A stretch of DNA of 64,000 bases from Callorhinus ursinus (lineage: Eukaryota > Chordata > Mammalia > Carnivora > Otariidae), in NCBI RefSeq assembly GCF_003265705.1, contig NW_020312968.1, positions 874,305-938,304 of the forward strand. Direction: 5' to 3'. The notes beneath the pieces were generated by a model. That model saw only the letters and a program-made list of their open reading frames with translations, had not been told where the DNA came from and searched no databases. A program made the position numbers and the translations under genes. This document shows, piece by piece, positions 9,576 to 20,319 of this stretch. The first letter of the stretch is position 1; each line of letters begins with the position of its first letter.

Positions 9576-10214
9576 GGCTTAACTGCTTCTTACATGAATT
9601 TCAAACTAATTTCCCTATTTATAGCCCTACCTGCATCCCCATTCTTCAAGAGGCACCTAGTGCCTCCAATGCCTGGGTTTCCCAGGCTCCTTGGCACAAA
9701 AGAGCTTGCTTCTTGGGTTTCATCTCCTCTCCTAAGGCTCCTTCTCCATAGCACTTGGTTTCTGTGTTGCTTTGAGCTTGCAAAATTGTATTGATGTTGT
9801 CCTCTTCTCTTGTTGTGTTTGTCTTTATAGGTTTCTGTGTTCTTTTCACAAATGTATTTCTTTTTTTTTGTCATTGGAAGTACTCAGTAAATATTATTTG
9901 GGGAAAAAGTTGAAATAAATGCTTGTCTTGTATCTGCCATGTTTAATAGGAAATCTGAAATTTAGTTTTATATTTCTCAAGAAACCATTTCCCCTCTACT
10001 CCAATAATTTTTTTTGGATAGATTTATACTTTCTGAAAGTAAGGATCAGAGTTTTTATTAGATTAATGAATTATTTTTTTAAATAATTTTAATAGAAAAA
10101 GTTAATTTTAGAAAGCAGTAATGAATAAGGTAATAAATTTAATAATAACTTCTCACTTATTTTGGTCATTAAACTAAGTTAGTTTTTGGGATGTACCCTC
10201 TATATTAAAGTACC
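9576..10214. other. Unique AT-rich sequence
   Basis: No gene. A T run lies at 9859-9868 and further A/T-rich runs lie at 10000-10140. Opposing open frames near 9528-9874 look like chance. Confidence 0.5.
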
Positions 10215-10300
10215 TATATTACCTAATCATTCAACATTTAATGAATATTTACCGAATATTTCCAATGGGCCAGGTACTGCTCTGAATGTTTGATTATATT
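10215..10300 (-). mobile_element. L2 3' end fragment, antisense
   Basis: ATTCAACATTTAATGAATAT, then GGGCCAGGTACTGCTCTGAA match the reverse of the L2 3' terminus (TTCAACAAATATTTATTGAG ... GTGCCAGGCACTG). Confidence 0.65.
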
Positions 10301-11175
10301 ACCTAGCTATAAAATATAACTATAATTGGTAGTCTTAGAACTGGGAGGGGTCTTGAAGAAAATCAAGTTCAATTTCCTTATTTTAAATAGGAAGACAACG
10401 AAGTCTGGAGAGATGACGAAATTATGAACGGCTTTAAGAAGTTGTTAGTTGCCTTGCACCAGTAAATTGATGATATATAGAACTGGTTTCTTAAGTGTTT
10501 TGAAAGATAAAGCACAACTTAAAACATTAAAGTATAGATGGCATACATCTTATGTGTTATAAATACTCTGGTGTGGTGAAGTATATGAAATGTACAGAGC
10601 TCTCTGACATTTTGAACATTTAAAAAAGCAAATCATTTTAAAAGACTAAGACTTAGTAGAAAAATTATAATTCACCCTATACAAATGAACTAAATAAAGG
10701 CTGTTCACCAAAATGCCAAGAATATTGGCCTTAGGGAAGGGTGCACCATTGGCAGCACCTCCTAATGTAACTCACTTGGGGCAGCAGGAGTACCCTAAAT
10801 GTCACCTTGGTCGGGGGTCTGGGAAAGAGTTAAGCAAGAGAAAGACCAGTAAGGAATGAGAGCCAGTTCACTACTAATGAGGGCTAGGGGCTTTTGGAGC
10901 AGCACCACCAGCACAAGATCCTTAGATTTGTGGTGACCCCGGTGGCTGTGGTTCCGTTGCAGCACCTTTCAATGGGGTGGCCTCGGTAGGAAAAAGCTGG
11001 AAATTGGCTTTCAGTTTGACTTTCATCAATGCCTTCTTGCTAATAGATAAAATGTTTCTAAAAGGAAAAAATTAGGAATCATAGAGTCTCTTGAAAGCAA
11101 AAAGCAAGTAATAATTTTCAGAATCATTTGCCATCCTTTTGTATTGGTTGCCCCACTCAACAATGACAATCAAAT
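10301..11175. other. Unique sequence with a GC-richer stretch at about 10720-11000
   Basis: No gene recognised. The 10720-11000 part (for example CTTGGTCGGGGGTCTGGG and GTGGTGACCCCGGTGGCTGT) is richer in G and C than its flanks. It might be a decayed retrocopy, but no reading frame or family could be recognised on either strand. Confidence 0.5.
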
Positions 11176-11402
11176 GGCTGAATTTATTTAATATCTCTGA
11201 TGCACCAAGAACTGTACTGAATGTTTCTCCTACATTGTTCTACTTGAATTTTATGGTAACAGTCCTGCAATGTAAGTGTTTATAGATGTAGGAGTTAAAG
11301 CTCAAATAGATTAAAAAAAAAAAAAAAAACTTGTCCAAAATCAAAGTGTAAGCAAGAGAGATTTTGAGCCCACTTTTCTCATACTCCAAAGTCCATATTC
11401 CA
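11176..11402 (-). mobile_element. MIR fragment, antisense, with internal A run
   Basis: TTTAATATCTCTGATGCACC and AAGAACTGTACTGAATGTTT are followed by the degenerate AGGAGTTAAAGCTCAAATAG segment, a 17-base A run, CTTGTCCAAAATCAAAGTGT and TTTGAGCCCACTTTTCT. This is the reverse MIR order (TATGTGCCAGGCACTG, GGAAACTGAGGC, TTGCCCAAGGTCACA, TCGAACCCAGG). Confidence 0.75.
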
Positions 11403-12129
11403 ACCAAACATGTAGAGACCATGCTTAAGACACAACCAACTAGGTTATTTTGTTGTGTATTTGCTCATGATTTCTTTTTGTTAGTTATGTTAACAACGAA
11501 TTGATTACCTGGTTATGGAAAAGAATGGGCTGAAGAAATTAATATTATTAATAAAGATGGTTATAGCAAGCAGTGCTATATGAAAACTATTGCAAACTCT
11601 ATGTAAAGCAGAGCGCTCTGATTCCAGGGGCTTCTGACTTCTGACAGCAGATCATCAAATATGATATGATGAATCCTTAAGGTAAATATAGCATATAATG
11701 AGAACCAAATCACAGATCACTCTTAATCTTTTCTGCTCGTTAGTTTGTCCTCCCCAAAACTAAATTAAACCAAAATAAAACATAACTACTAAACAAACAT
11801 AAATAAATAAAACATAACTACTAAAACACTGAATATGCATTTTACGACTACTATGTTTATTCAGATGTGTATAAAATTTTAGAAGATTAAAAACATCTTG
11901 CTTCTCAGTGGAAACCTCCGACAAGAAAACTCTGCCCTTCAAACAAGCAGCAGTTGCAAAATAGATCAAGAAAACTACTAAAATATAAGATAGTCACTGA
12001 TGGGAAGTAAGGAGAAAATTGAGTATGAACTGGTTTTTCTTTCCTTTCTTTTTTCTTTTAATTCTCCAAAAAGATATTCCCCTGTTTAGAAAAATTTAAA
12101 AGTTATGAGAGAACCTAATCTGTTAGAGC
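11403..12129. other. Unique sequence with a 32-base tandem duplication
   Basis: ATAAAACATAACTACTAAA starts at 11775 and again at 11807, a period of 32 bases within an A-rich stretch. Otherwise no feature. Confidence 0.55.
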
Positions 12130-12156
12130 TGTGTGTGTGTGTGTGTGTGTGTGTGT
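12130..12156. repeat. (TG)n microsatellite
   Basis: About 13 TG units without interruption, followed by AGTGTATG. Confidence 0.95.
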
Positions 12157-12262
12157 AGTGTATGTCTACATTTCTGATTCAGTGATTTCTTTTCACTAAG
12201 AAATGATGACATATGGATTTAGAGCAAAGAGAAAGTACATGAACTACAGACAGTGTTTTACC

Positions 12263-12346
12263 TGGAAAGAGAAGAAGGAGAAGCAGAAGGAGAAGGAGGA
12301 GGAAGAGAAGAGGAGTGGGGAAGATGAAAGGCAGGCAGGAAGGAAA
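12263..12346. repeat. Purine-rich low-complexity tract
   Basis: GAAAGAGAAGAAGGAGAAGC and following A/G-rich sequence. The minus-strand open frames here, rich in L and S, are translations of this tract and are not genes. Confidence 0.85.
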
Positions 12347-12580
12347 GGATTTTGACTCCCTGGCATCAGACAGATACACGAATGACTAAGGCTGGAGCTA
12401 AGTGAACTTGAGGAAAGCCAGAACACTTAGTTTTGGCAGAGGGAAAATACTCAGTGGGCCTTAACTAGTTACCCAGCTGCCAGAGTTATTCATTGCTTAA
12501 GGTTTGATGAATATGTTCTTTAACTCAGGTAAAGTAGAGTTCAAGATTTAAAAAGATGGTTTGTAAAAATTCTCAAAATC

Positions 12581-12800
12581 TGTGGCAGGCTAAACTTATT
12601 ATCTTGCAAGGAGAGTAAAATCTCCAATTCTTCATAATCTCGGCATGATGGCAGAAGATATGAGAGTCCTGGGTCAGAGACAAGGACTTTATTACTCAAT
12701 ACATAGCAAACATGGTTGCGCTTGTCTCCCAAGTCCCACCAAGGTGACATGAAGGGTTTGGAGTAGATACAACGGAGGAACCCTGAGCTTAGGGGAAGCT
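12581..12800 (-). mobile_element. Possible solo LTR end, antisense
   Basis: Read on the minus strand, the stretch contains GTAATAAAGTCCTTGTCTCT followed by a terminal block ending GCCTGCCACA. This looks like a polyadenylation signal, R/U5 and CA end of a retroviral LTR; on the plus strand it begins TG at 12581. The 5' boundary and a flanking duplication could not be found. Sequence up to about 13450 may belong to the same element. Confidence 0.35.
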
Positions 12801-13490
12801 GAATCCTTTATAATATGCAGTGACCTATGTTCCTGCAAGGGCCATTAAATTTATTATCCAGGGAAGTATGCAAATTGACCCTCTGTTCCAGAATGACACT
12901 CTATCTTTTATCTTCTCAAGGTTTTTCGCTATACAGGCATCCTTAGAAAGATAGTCCAGAACAAAAAGATATGCAGAAACACAACAGACCCATGGAAAAC
13001 TGTCTCCTGATAAACACACAGGGATGCCATACAAAATGTCACAAGCTTGGATCAGTAATGAATTTCTAAGAAGAGTCCAGATCAGAAATTTGGCAACCTG
13101 TCAGCTGGGTCTACTCAAATGTTCTGTCATGTGTAAGTGATGGGCAAGATGATGACTAGAACAGGAAAGACTCCCTCCTGCCCTGCCTCCAGATATCAAT
13201 CTGCTTCATATAGCTTCAGGATTAGTAATCCGGTTAGTAACAGGATTCTTGATTACCAGTTAGATCAATTATTTTGTTCTAATTTCATTCTTCAAGGTTG
13301 GCTGAAGTCCATTTCGCTATATTTCAGGTATCATATATATAATCAGGGATTTGACTGGAAGGTCCTGAAGGTCCTTTCTGGTTGTATATGTGATCTTATA
13401 CATATCTGGTTATCCAAGGATTACAAAGCCAAATGTCTACAGGAGCAGATAGGCAACTAAATGTGAAGTGGGCCAAGTATGGACCATGGA
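12801..13490. other. Unassigned sequence, possibly LTR-related
   Basis: No gene recognised. The open frame at 13137-13460 has no family signature. It may be a continuation of the LTR-like element on its left. Confidence 0.4.
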
Positions 13491-13491
13491 A

Positions 13492-13705
13492 CGGTTTCTC
13501 GAATTTGGCACCATCGGCATTTGGGGCTGGATAATTCTATGTTGTTGGAGGCTAATGCATGCATTGTAGGATGTGTAACAGCATCCCTGGTCTCAATGCA
13601 CTATGTCAGTAGCACACCCCATCCTCAGCCGTGACTATCGAAAACATCTACAGACATTGCCAGATGTCCCTAAGGGTCAAAATCACCCTAGATTGAGAAC
13701 CACTG
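13492..13705 (-). mobile_element. MER5A (non-autonomous hAT-Charlie DNA transposon)
   Basis: Matches the reverse of MER5A through its length: GGTTTCTCGAATTTGGCACC, CATTGTAGGATGTGTAACAG, CAGACATTGCCAGATGTCCC, then ATTGAGAACCACTG at the right end. The terminal inverted repeat CAGTGGTTCTCAA is recognisable. About 200 bases, so close to full length. Confidence 0.9.
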
Positions 13706-14520
13706 GCTACAGAAAACCAAATAGCTCAGTTTAAAATGCACAGGCTCCACTCCTCTCCAGAGGATTACTGCAAGGTGGGAATACTGGCCCAGTTTTGCCA
13801 AACCTGAAAAATTTTCAACAGAAGCCAGAATTCTAGATATTTTTAAATCTCAAAGCACTCAGTTTTAAAATACTGGTATATAACTGCCTTTCTCACATTA
13901 TTTCTAGGGTATGACTGTGAGGATGAGACATTTGAGGGTTTGTAGTCACTTCTGAGCTGGACTATCTCCAACAAAGGAACACAAATTTTCATGGAAGTGT
14001 ATGTCTGGGATAGGTCATTCTTGAGTGTTGGCCAATAGGAAAGAGAGTGATAGAGAGCACTGCAAGTATGCAAAGCAGTTTGAAATTATGGGGAAAAGAG
14101 GTTACCCAGGGAAGGAATGAGGTGAAAAACTTGTTGCTTTTAGATTGAAATGTGCATCCTTCCTGGACTGTGCCAGGTTTCCTTTTACTTATCTTGGCTG
14201 ATCCAGGGCTGTACCTGTAGCCAATTGTTGGAAATTTTACAACGGTATTGCCGGGGAGTGTCTCTACATGTCCTGGCTCTCCAAGAGAAAACTGGACTCA
14301 TAGGAGGAAGATGTGTTATCACTACTCATCCATCAACCCCCTGCATCATTTGCTGGTTTATCTACCTGAGAGATTAGGTGCGCAATCTAATGGAAACAAG
14401 CATCTTTATAAAACTCAGCAATTTCAAAGCATTTAATTCATTTGTACTAAGACTTCTACTCTCTCTCCTATTATGCACTATGAAATATGTGTCTCTAGTC
14501 CATTCTACAAAAATAATATT
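13706..14520. other. Unique sequence, no feature
   Basis: No recognised repeat or gene. Overlapping frames near 14150-14436 lack any family signature. Confidence 0.5.
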
Positions 14521-14535
14521 ATTTATTTTTTAAAA

Positions 14536-14719
14536 TATTATTTATATATTTATTTGTCAGAGAGAGAGAGAGAGCACAAGCAGGGGGAGTGGCAGGCAGA
14601 GGGAGAAGCATGCTCCCCACGGAGCAGGGAGCCCGATGCAGGACTCGATCCCAGGACCCCGGGATCATGACCTGAGCCGAAGGCAGACGTTTAACTGACT
14701 GAGCCACCCAGACATACCT
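14536..14719 (-). mobile_element. Can-SINE, minus strand
   Basis: The tail (ATATTTATTTGTCAGAGAGA) lies on the left, and the reverse head ACTGAGCCACCCAGACATAC on the right. GATCCCAGGACCCCGGGATC is intact. The flanks ATTTATTTTTTAAAA (14521-14535) and ATTTCTTTATTAAAA (14720-14734) match at 13 of 15 bases as a target-site duplication. Confidence 0.94.
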
Positions 14720-14803
14720 ATTTCTTTATTAAAAAAAAAAAAACCAAAACAACTTTAATAGTAATACTGTATTTATGGAAAATGGAGCAATATAAAAGTA
14801 ATT

Positions 14804-14907
14804 GTTTGGTGAGCATAGTATAACGTATACACTTGTCAAATCACAAAGTTGTACACCTGAAACTAATGTAACCTCGTGTGTCAACTATACTCAAATAAAA
14901 ATAAACG
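14804..14907 (+). mobile_element. Very short 5'-truncated L1 3' end
   Basis: GTTGTACACCTGAAACTAAT and TGTGTCAACTATACTCAAAT are the terminal 3' UTR of an L1 (L1MA/L1MB type), ending in an A-rich tail. TAAAAGTAATT (14793-14803) and TAAAAGCAATT (14908-14918) form a target-site duplication with one mismatch, so the whole insertion is only about 104 bases. Confidence 0.75.
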
Positions 14908-14918
14908 TAAAAGCAATT

Positions 14919-16479
14919 CTTAAGATGACAGTTGCTCTTTTTACTTGAAAATCATGCTGAATGTGTCAGATCTACTAGGAATATCATAATTAAGAATTAC
15001 AGTTTTATTTTCACTATGAATTAATAGTAATTAATTATGCTACATAGTAATGGAGAATAACAACTTTGTTTTCATTAAAACAGAAAGAATTCAGAATGAT
15101 TCTATGCTGCCACTAAAGAACTTGGAGAGAGGAAAGCGAACGCTCTGCATTTCAGGGTGACCGAAATCAAACTTCCACCCATCTTTCCTACCTGCCCTTT
15201 AACTTCCAGAAATCATTTCACTGGCTTGGAACCCCTGAAGTCCAGTTTTGACAAGACTAACTCTCTAAAGAGTGAGAAGATAGTGATAGCAGAGTCTAGC
15301 AGTTTAAAAGTTCTGTGCTCGGGAAATATTTCAAAGGGTGTTAGACTGAATAAAGTCTACCGTCTTTCTGATGCCAAAGAATCTAAACTTCACAACACGG
15401 TATCTTTGGTTGCCAAGGTGTGTACTTTGTAATTCAGTGACCAAAAATGGTTTCTGCAAGCTTTACCCTCCCAATTCTCCTGAGAAACAGACAGAGCTCC
15501 ATGCGTAAGTGCGGAGTAGAGGATGCTTTGCTCGGTGCCCCAGGCCACTCTTTCTCTTTGGGTCACTGAACTCCCTGCTCCACTTTTGGTTGTCCACATT
15601 CACTACCAAATCCGTTCTCGGGAAATGATCTGCTATTAACAGTTTAGTGGGTTTTGAGTCAACACGTTGAGGTACCAAGTAAGCCTTATCTCCAACTTCG
15701 GAATAAGTGGCTGTTTTTTTGTTAAAGAAATCGCAAGCAACAGCTCTGAGATGGAGAACTAACCTGTCATGTAAGAAGTCCTGCCATTGACCCTCGTAAT
15801 CGCAATGTGTGGATGGCATGGAAAAGTTCTTAATGCTAAAGAAACAATAGTACCTATTATGATTGTGTCTCTGTCAAACTCTTATGTAGCTTGGCACAGC
15901 CTAGGAAGCATTCGGGACTCATCAGTCATATGGTTTAACCTGAAACTTTGGATCTGAATGAAAGAAGGTGCATACATGAAAGGCAATACAGCATTGGGGC
16001 ACCCTAGAAGGTGTTTAGGCATGTGGCCAATGACTCATGGATACTTTGAGCCCTGCAGGCTAGCTACTATGCTCCATTTGTTCCTCTTTCTCGCCCTTAC
16101 CGAAAGTTCTCAAAGACCTCATGGAAAATTTCACCAGTGTTAAAAGTCCTCCCAAAGCCGTGCAGGAAAAGGGGTAGGGTGCAAACTCTTTGTTAGATCT
16201 GGAGAAACTCGACACATTCTTCTCCCTCAAAAGCTGATGCAGACCTGGTCACTGTGGCTAGTGAATGAATCAAAACATTGTCACCTTGACCTTGAGTACA
16301 GTGCAACCCATGCAATGTAATCCTTTATTTTCACTCTCACGGTCTCCCTAATGGCTGTGTTGAGCTAGTTCTTCTTGCTCCCGAATAAAAACTCAAGACG
16401 GTCTTCATTTGTTCACTCTGGGGTACTACAGAGTGTTTTCCCATCACTTTCTATCTTACAACACAGTTTCAATTGAGTT
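14919..16479. other. Unassigned sequence with uninformative open frames
   Basis: A 118-codon minus-strand frame at 15463-15819 (about 137 codons if counted from the preceding stop) and a 91-codon plus-strand frame at 15157-15432 lie here. Neither shows a recognised domain, and length alone is unremarkable in 64 kb. Base composition is slightly GC-richer than the flanks. The part 16330-16480, with CCGAATAAAAACTCAAGACG, resembles an LTR polyadenylation region. I cannot assign it. Confidence 0.45.
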
Positions 16480-16796
16480 AATTGTCTTGGTCAGTTGGGC
16501 TGCTCTAACAAAGATACCAGAGATTGGGTGGCTTAAACAACAAATATTTAATTCTCATAGTTCAGAGGCTGAGAAGTCCAGTATCAGGGTGCTGGCAGAT
16601 CCAGTATCTGGAGGTCACTGCAGAGAGGGAGAGGGAGCAAGCTGTCTCCTGTCTCTACTCATAAGGGCACTAATCCCATCATAAAGACTGCACCCTCATA
16701 ACCTCATTCCCTCCCAAGGCCCACCTCCAGATAATATCACACTGGGTATTAGGAATTCAACATACGAATTTGGGGAGGACTGTACCAGTCATCATA
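16480..16796 (-). mobile_element. MLT1 LTR (ERVL-MaLR), antisense
   Basis: The reverse of the MLT1 LTR is readable end to end: GGGCTGCTCTAACAAAGATA, GGGTGGCTTAAACAACAAAT, TAAGGGCACTAATCCCATCA and CAACATACGAATTTGGGGAG. Old solo LTR of a non-coding retroelement; no internal region is attached. Confidence 0.88.
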
Positions 16797-17490
16797 AAGC
16801 CCATCTTGATTTAAAGTTAACACTTAAATCATGATTTGAAATTAAAAACTGTTCTCCCCTCTCCCCCTCCGGTTTCCCTCATACTGGAAGCCTCTTGTCC
16901 ACAAACAGCATGGTGAACTTCTCTCTTTCCAACCTAGTGTACCGACTTTTTCCTTTCTCTGTTTACCAACAAAGTTTGGCTCATTGGATGGGAAAAGATG
17001 TTAATAAGTCAAGAATGTCACTTAATGGGAAAGGGTCATTTTAATCCAGGGTTGCTACTTTCTGGGCTCAACAGATATTAATTACAATATGATTTTCTTT
17101 AATGGGAGATTTTGTGAGTTCCTCAGAGATTACCCTTCTCATTTCCCTCAGTGCTGAGGAGATCTTATCTAAAATTTACTTGATGAGGACAAATATACCT
17201 CTATTCTGGCTTACTTCTTTTTTAGCTGCTAAGAATAGATTGGCTAGTCCAGCACCCTCCGCTGAGGTCCAGTGGCCCTTTTAGACGGGGCTCTAAGATA
17301 CCCCAGTGCCACCCCTGCATGGCCCAGGTCTGGTACAAAGGGAACAATCCCTCACTTTTTGCCCTGACAAACACCAAGAGTGTGAGCCCTCCATTGTGCT
17401 CAGACCAAGGCTAAAATCCCTGCAATGCTCATGATATGTCACATGTCACTACTTCATCTATGTGTATCCTTCTTAATTCACCAAAGAGAA
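16797..17490. other. Unique sequence, no feature
   Basis: No gene or recognised repeat. Confidence 0.5.
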
Positions 17491-17850
17491 AACTGTTGGG
17501 AGTTAAGAGGCTAGGAAGAACACTGTCGTCCTCAAATAGGACTTACCATGAGCTGCAATTCATATGACCCCTCTTCTTATGCCCTATAAATGGGGGAGTT
17601 TGCACAAATAAGGTACATGGTCCCTTGAGATTTTGTGAAGGTGAACTTGACAGATTTTAACACCTTTGTTTTACAGTCATACTCCCCAAAATGAGAAGAG
17701 TTGCTGCGTGGTTCTTTTATTCAAGCATCAATCTCTGCGAGGAACTCTCCCTAACTCTTTTCTAATAAAAGCACTTTTCAGTGATCTAGTATCAGAATTT
17801 TCTCTGTCTAGGGCTAGGTTATATTCCAAAGAGACTATCTGTAAGATTTA
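17491..17850 (+). mobile_element. Possible solo LTR
   Basis: LTR-like order: a TGTTGGGAGTTAAGAG start, a TATA-like CCTATAAATGGGGG about 95 bases downstream, then TCTCTGCGAGGAACTCTCCC and TTCTAATAAAAGCACTTTTC resembling R/U5 with AATAAA. No flanking duplication or certain 3' end was found, so the call is tentative. Confidence 0.3.
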
Positions 17851-18255
17851 AGGCAATTCCTGGTGAGTACAAGGGCAACTTTTTATGTAACTTAGGGCAT
17901 TAATAAAATACTTTTCAATCTTCATTTTTCATTGGTTATTCCCTAAAGAGCATATCTGTCCCAGAGATCCCTGACATTAAGGCCAGAAGTTAGCTAGAAA
18001 GAAGAGTCTTCCTTTTATGTATGATTTATGGTCACCAAATTGGACAGCCCCGAGGCCACAATTCATATCATAGTCAATGCACGTGGCCTTATGTGGCAGC
18101 CTGTATCTGGTTCCTGTGCTGTTTTTTTTTTTTTCTTGGCAAGATAAATTCTTTGTTTTATAATAGTTGCAAAGTACATGCTGTGTGTGTTTGTGTATGT
18201 GTTGTATTGACTGGAGATGGGCTTTGAAGAAGCCCAAAAAGAAAACATCTCATTG
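17851..18255. other. Unique sequence with a T run and short TG tract
   Basis: T run at about 18122-18134 and alternating TG/TTTG at 18181-18205. No gene. Confidence 0.55.
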
Positions 18256-18397
18256 CTCTCTAGAATATAAGCTCCATGATGGCAAGCGTGTTTTCTATTC
18301 ATTGTATTTTGTATTCAAGGATGAATTCTAAGCACTTGGACTGATTTCTGGCACATAATAGACCCTCAAAAAATATTTGGTAAATAAACATTTTATG
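18256..18397 (+). mobile_element. L2 3' end, sense
   Basis: TAGAATATAAGCTCCATGAT, GGCAAGCGTGTTTTCTATTC and CTGGCACATAATAGACCCTC, then AAAATATTTGGTAAATAAAC match the L2 3' terminus (TAGACTGTAAGCTCC ... GGCACATAGTAGGCGCTCAA). Confidence 0.8.
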
Positions 18398-18519
18398 TTT
18401 CATTCTTCTCCATGATAGAGAATTTAAATGATATTCCCCAATTCCCATGTGAGTCTTGAAAAAATTTTAATTTATTTTATTTGATCTCAATAAAAGACAT
18501 TCTAGAAAAATAAATTTAA

Positions 18520-18745
18520 TTTTGATAATAATTTATGAGGTTTCTAATATGTGCTAGTTACAATCCTAGATACTTTCACATAAGTAATTTGATTTTCCCA
18601 ATAACTGCAAAGAAAGTATGGATATCCATGTTTTTCCAGAGAAGTAAACAATCCTAACATTGCTTAACATAATGTATAGTAAATAGCAAAATAAAGATCT
18701 AGATATTGGCCTTTTGACTTGAAGTCCAGTAGTTTATTCACTCTA
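18520..18745 (-). mobile_element. MIR, antisense
   Basis: TAATATGTGCTAGTTACAAT, CCTAGATACTTTCACATAAG and TGATTTTCCCAATAACTGCA follow the reverse MIR order, with heavy divergence after the core. Confidence 0.7.
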
Positions 18746-19046
18746 CTGAAACGTGTGTTTTAATTTTTATGTAGGCATTAATTTTATTCTATGACATGCT
18801 TCATTATATTATATATTGCAAATGTAATTCCTGTATTGTAGTAAGAAAAACTCTTCAAACCAGAGGAGAAGAGACACTTAGAATACCTTTAGCATTGCCC
18901 CTAAATTTTTCTATCTACTTTTCCATTCGATTGAAATGCATTTTTAGGCTGGACTGGTTGTGGTCCAGATCTGCAGTTCCTATGAATACATTGGAGATAT
19001 GGGGCCTGGGGTTGGATGATGGAGTGGGATGGGGTTATGTGGTATT
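18746..19046. other. Unique sequence
   Basis: No feature beyond an AT-rich texture. The frame at 18796-19107 runs into the neighbouring SINE and is not a gene. Confidence 0.5.
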
Positions 19047-19062
19047 GATAGGGGCATTATAT

Positions 19063-19185
19063 TATTATTTTTTTTTTAGCAGGCTCCATGCGCAACATGG
19101 GGCTTAAATTCATGACCCTGAGATCGAGACTGAGCTTTGAGATCAAGAGTCAGACACTCAACCAACTGAGCCATCCACACACCCC
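19063..19185 (-). mobile_element. Truncated Can-SINE, minus strand
   Basis: ATTCATGACCCTGAGATCGA and CTCAACCAACTGAGCCATCC are the reverse of an older Can-SINE head; the CT-rich half is missing. Flanks GATAGGGGCATTATAT (19047-19062) and GACAGGGGCACTGTAT (19186-19201) match at 13 of 16 bases as an aged target-site duplication. Confidence 0.88.
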
Positions 19186-19201
19186 GACAGGGGCACTGTA
19201 T

Positions 19202-19455
19202 GAACTAATAGAGGTGTGTGGTTGTCAAAGCATCTCTCGGATCTAAGACTACTTTGAAACAAATCTGTTTTACTAACAACAGGTGGGTATTGAAGTTTCC
19301 CTTATGATCATAAGCTTGAAGCTCAGTTTCTACACCAAAAACAAATACCTACTTGACTTGGCTCCTGACTGTATTAAAAAAAAAAAAGAATATGACCAAT
19401 CATGGGGAGCAGCCCAATTCTGAGATGGACAAAGTAGAAGAGCAACACTGAGTTT
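19202..19455. other. Unique sequence
   Basis: Short interval between two oppositely oriented SINEs. An A run lies at about 19376-19387. No gene. Confidence 0.5.
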
Positions 19456-19471
19456 GAAATATGACTATCTG

Positions 19472-19673
19472 GGTGCCTGGGTGACTCAGTCAGTTAGGCG
19501 TCTGCCTTCGGCTCAGGTCATGATCCCGGGGTCCTGGGATCGAGTCCCGCATCGGGCTCCTTGTTCAGCAGGGAGCCTGCTTCTCCCCTGCCTGCCGTTC
19601 CCCCCTGCTTGTGCTTGCTCTCTGTCTCTCTCTCTCATTCTCTCTGTGTCAAATAAATAAAATCTTAAAAAAA
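19472..19673 (+). mobile_element. Can-SINE, full-length
   Basis: Head GGTGCCTGGGTGACTCAGTC, body GATCCCGGGGTCCTGGGATC with GAGTCCCGC, CT-rich block, and AAATAAATAAAATCTTAAAA tail. The target-site duplication GAAATATGACTATCTG (19456-19471) and GAAATATGGCTATCTG (19674-19689) match at 15 of 16 bases. Confidence 0.96.
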
Positions 19674-19689
19674 GAAATATGGCTATCTG

Positions 19690-20317
19690 TGTGTTTCCAA
19701 TTTAAGATTTCAAAGGTTTTTGAGTCATTTGATGAAGTTTGTACAAAACATGATTAAAATGGGAAGTGCCAGGTTTTATTTTTGATAACACTATTAGGAT
19801 AGTTTAAAATAGATAAGGAATAGCTATATTCTTTGAATTTTCTAAATCTGGCCAAGTTCCAAAGTAAATGTGAGCACTGGGCTTCGGCACTGGCCAGAAA
19901 TGTTCCTCCACTAGAAAGGATTTCTTGAAATACAAAGGCAAGCTTAGATGGTTTATCACCCACACTCACTCTCTATTTCCTTTTTCTCACTTATCTTATC
20001 ACTCTGTAATTATTGGTTTATTTCTCTGCCTTCCATCATTAAATGTATATTAAATGAATGAATGAATAAGCACAAGGAATTGATGTAGCCAGAATATGTT
20101 GCTTTCTTAGAGAACTCTGATTTAATATTGGCTTAAGCAATGCTGTATCAAGTGTCTATATTACAACTATGTCTCAAGGTTTCTCATACCGTTCTCTAGA
20201 TTTTTTCCCATTTCTAAGTGTTAACAGTGGTGATATTCTTTCACCAGACCCAACCAAAGGGTGGCGAATGCATTTTTGTAACAGTAACAAGCAAAGGAGA
20301 AGCCACCGCTCTTCCAG
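19690..20317. other. Unique sequence
   Basis: A short AATG run lies at about 20055-20068. No gene or repeat family recognised. Confidence 0.5.
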
Positions 20318-20319
20318 AC

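Noticed and set aside
10720..11000. Considered as a ribosomal-protein retrocopy because of its GC-richer content
   Set aside because: Reading both strands gave no recognisable ribosomal or other protein sequence and no poly(A) tail.
15463..15819. 118-codon minus-strand frame, extendable upstream to about 137 codons
   Set aside because: No family resemblance, splice context or promoter. Length is within chance for 64 kb on six frames.
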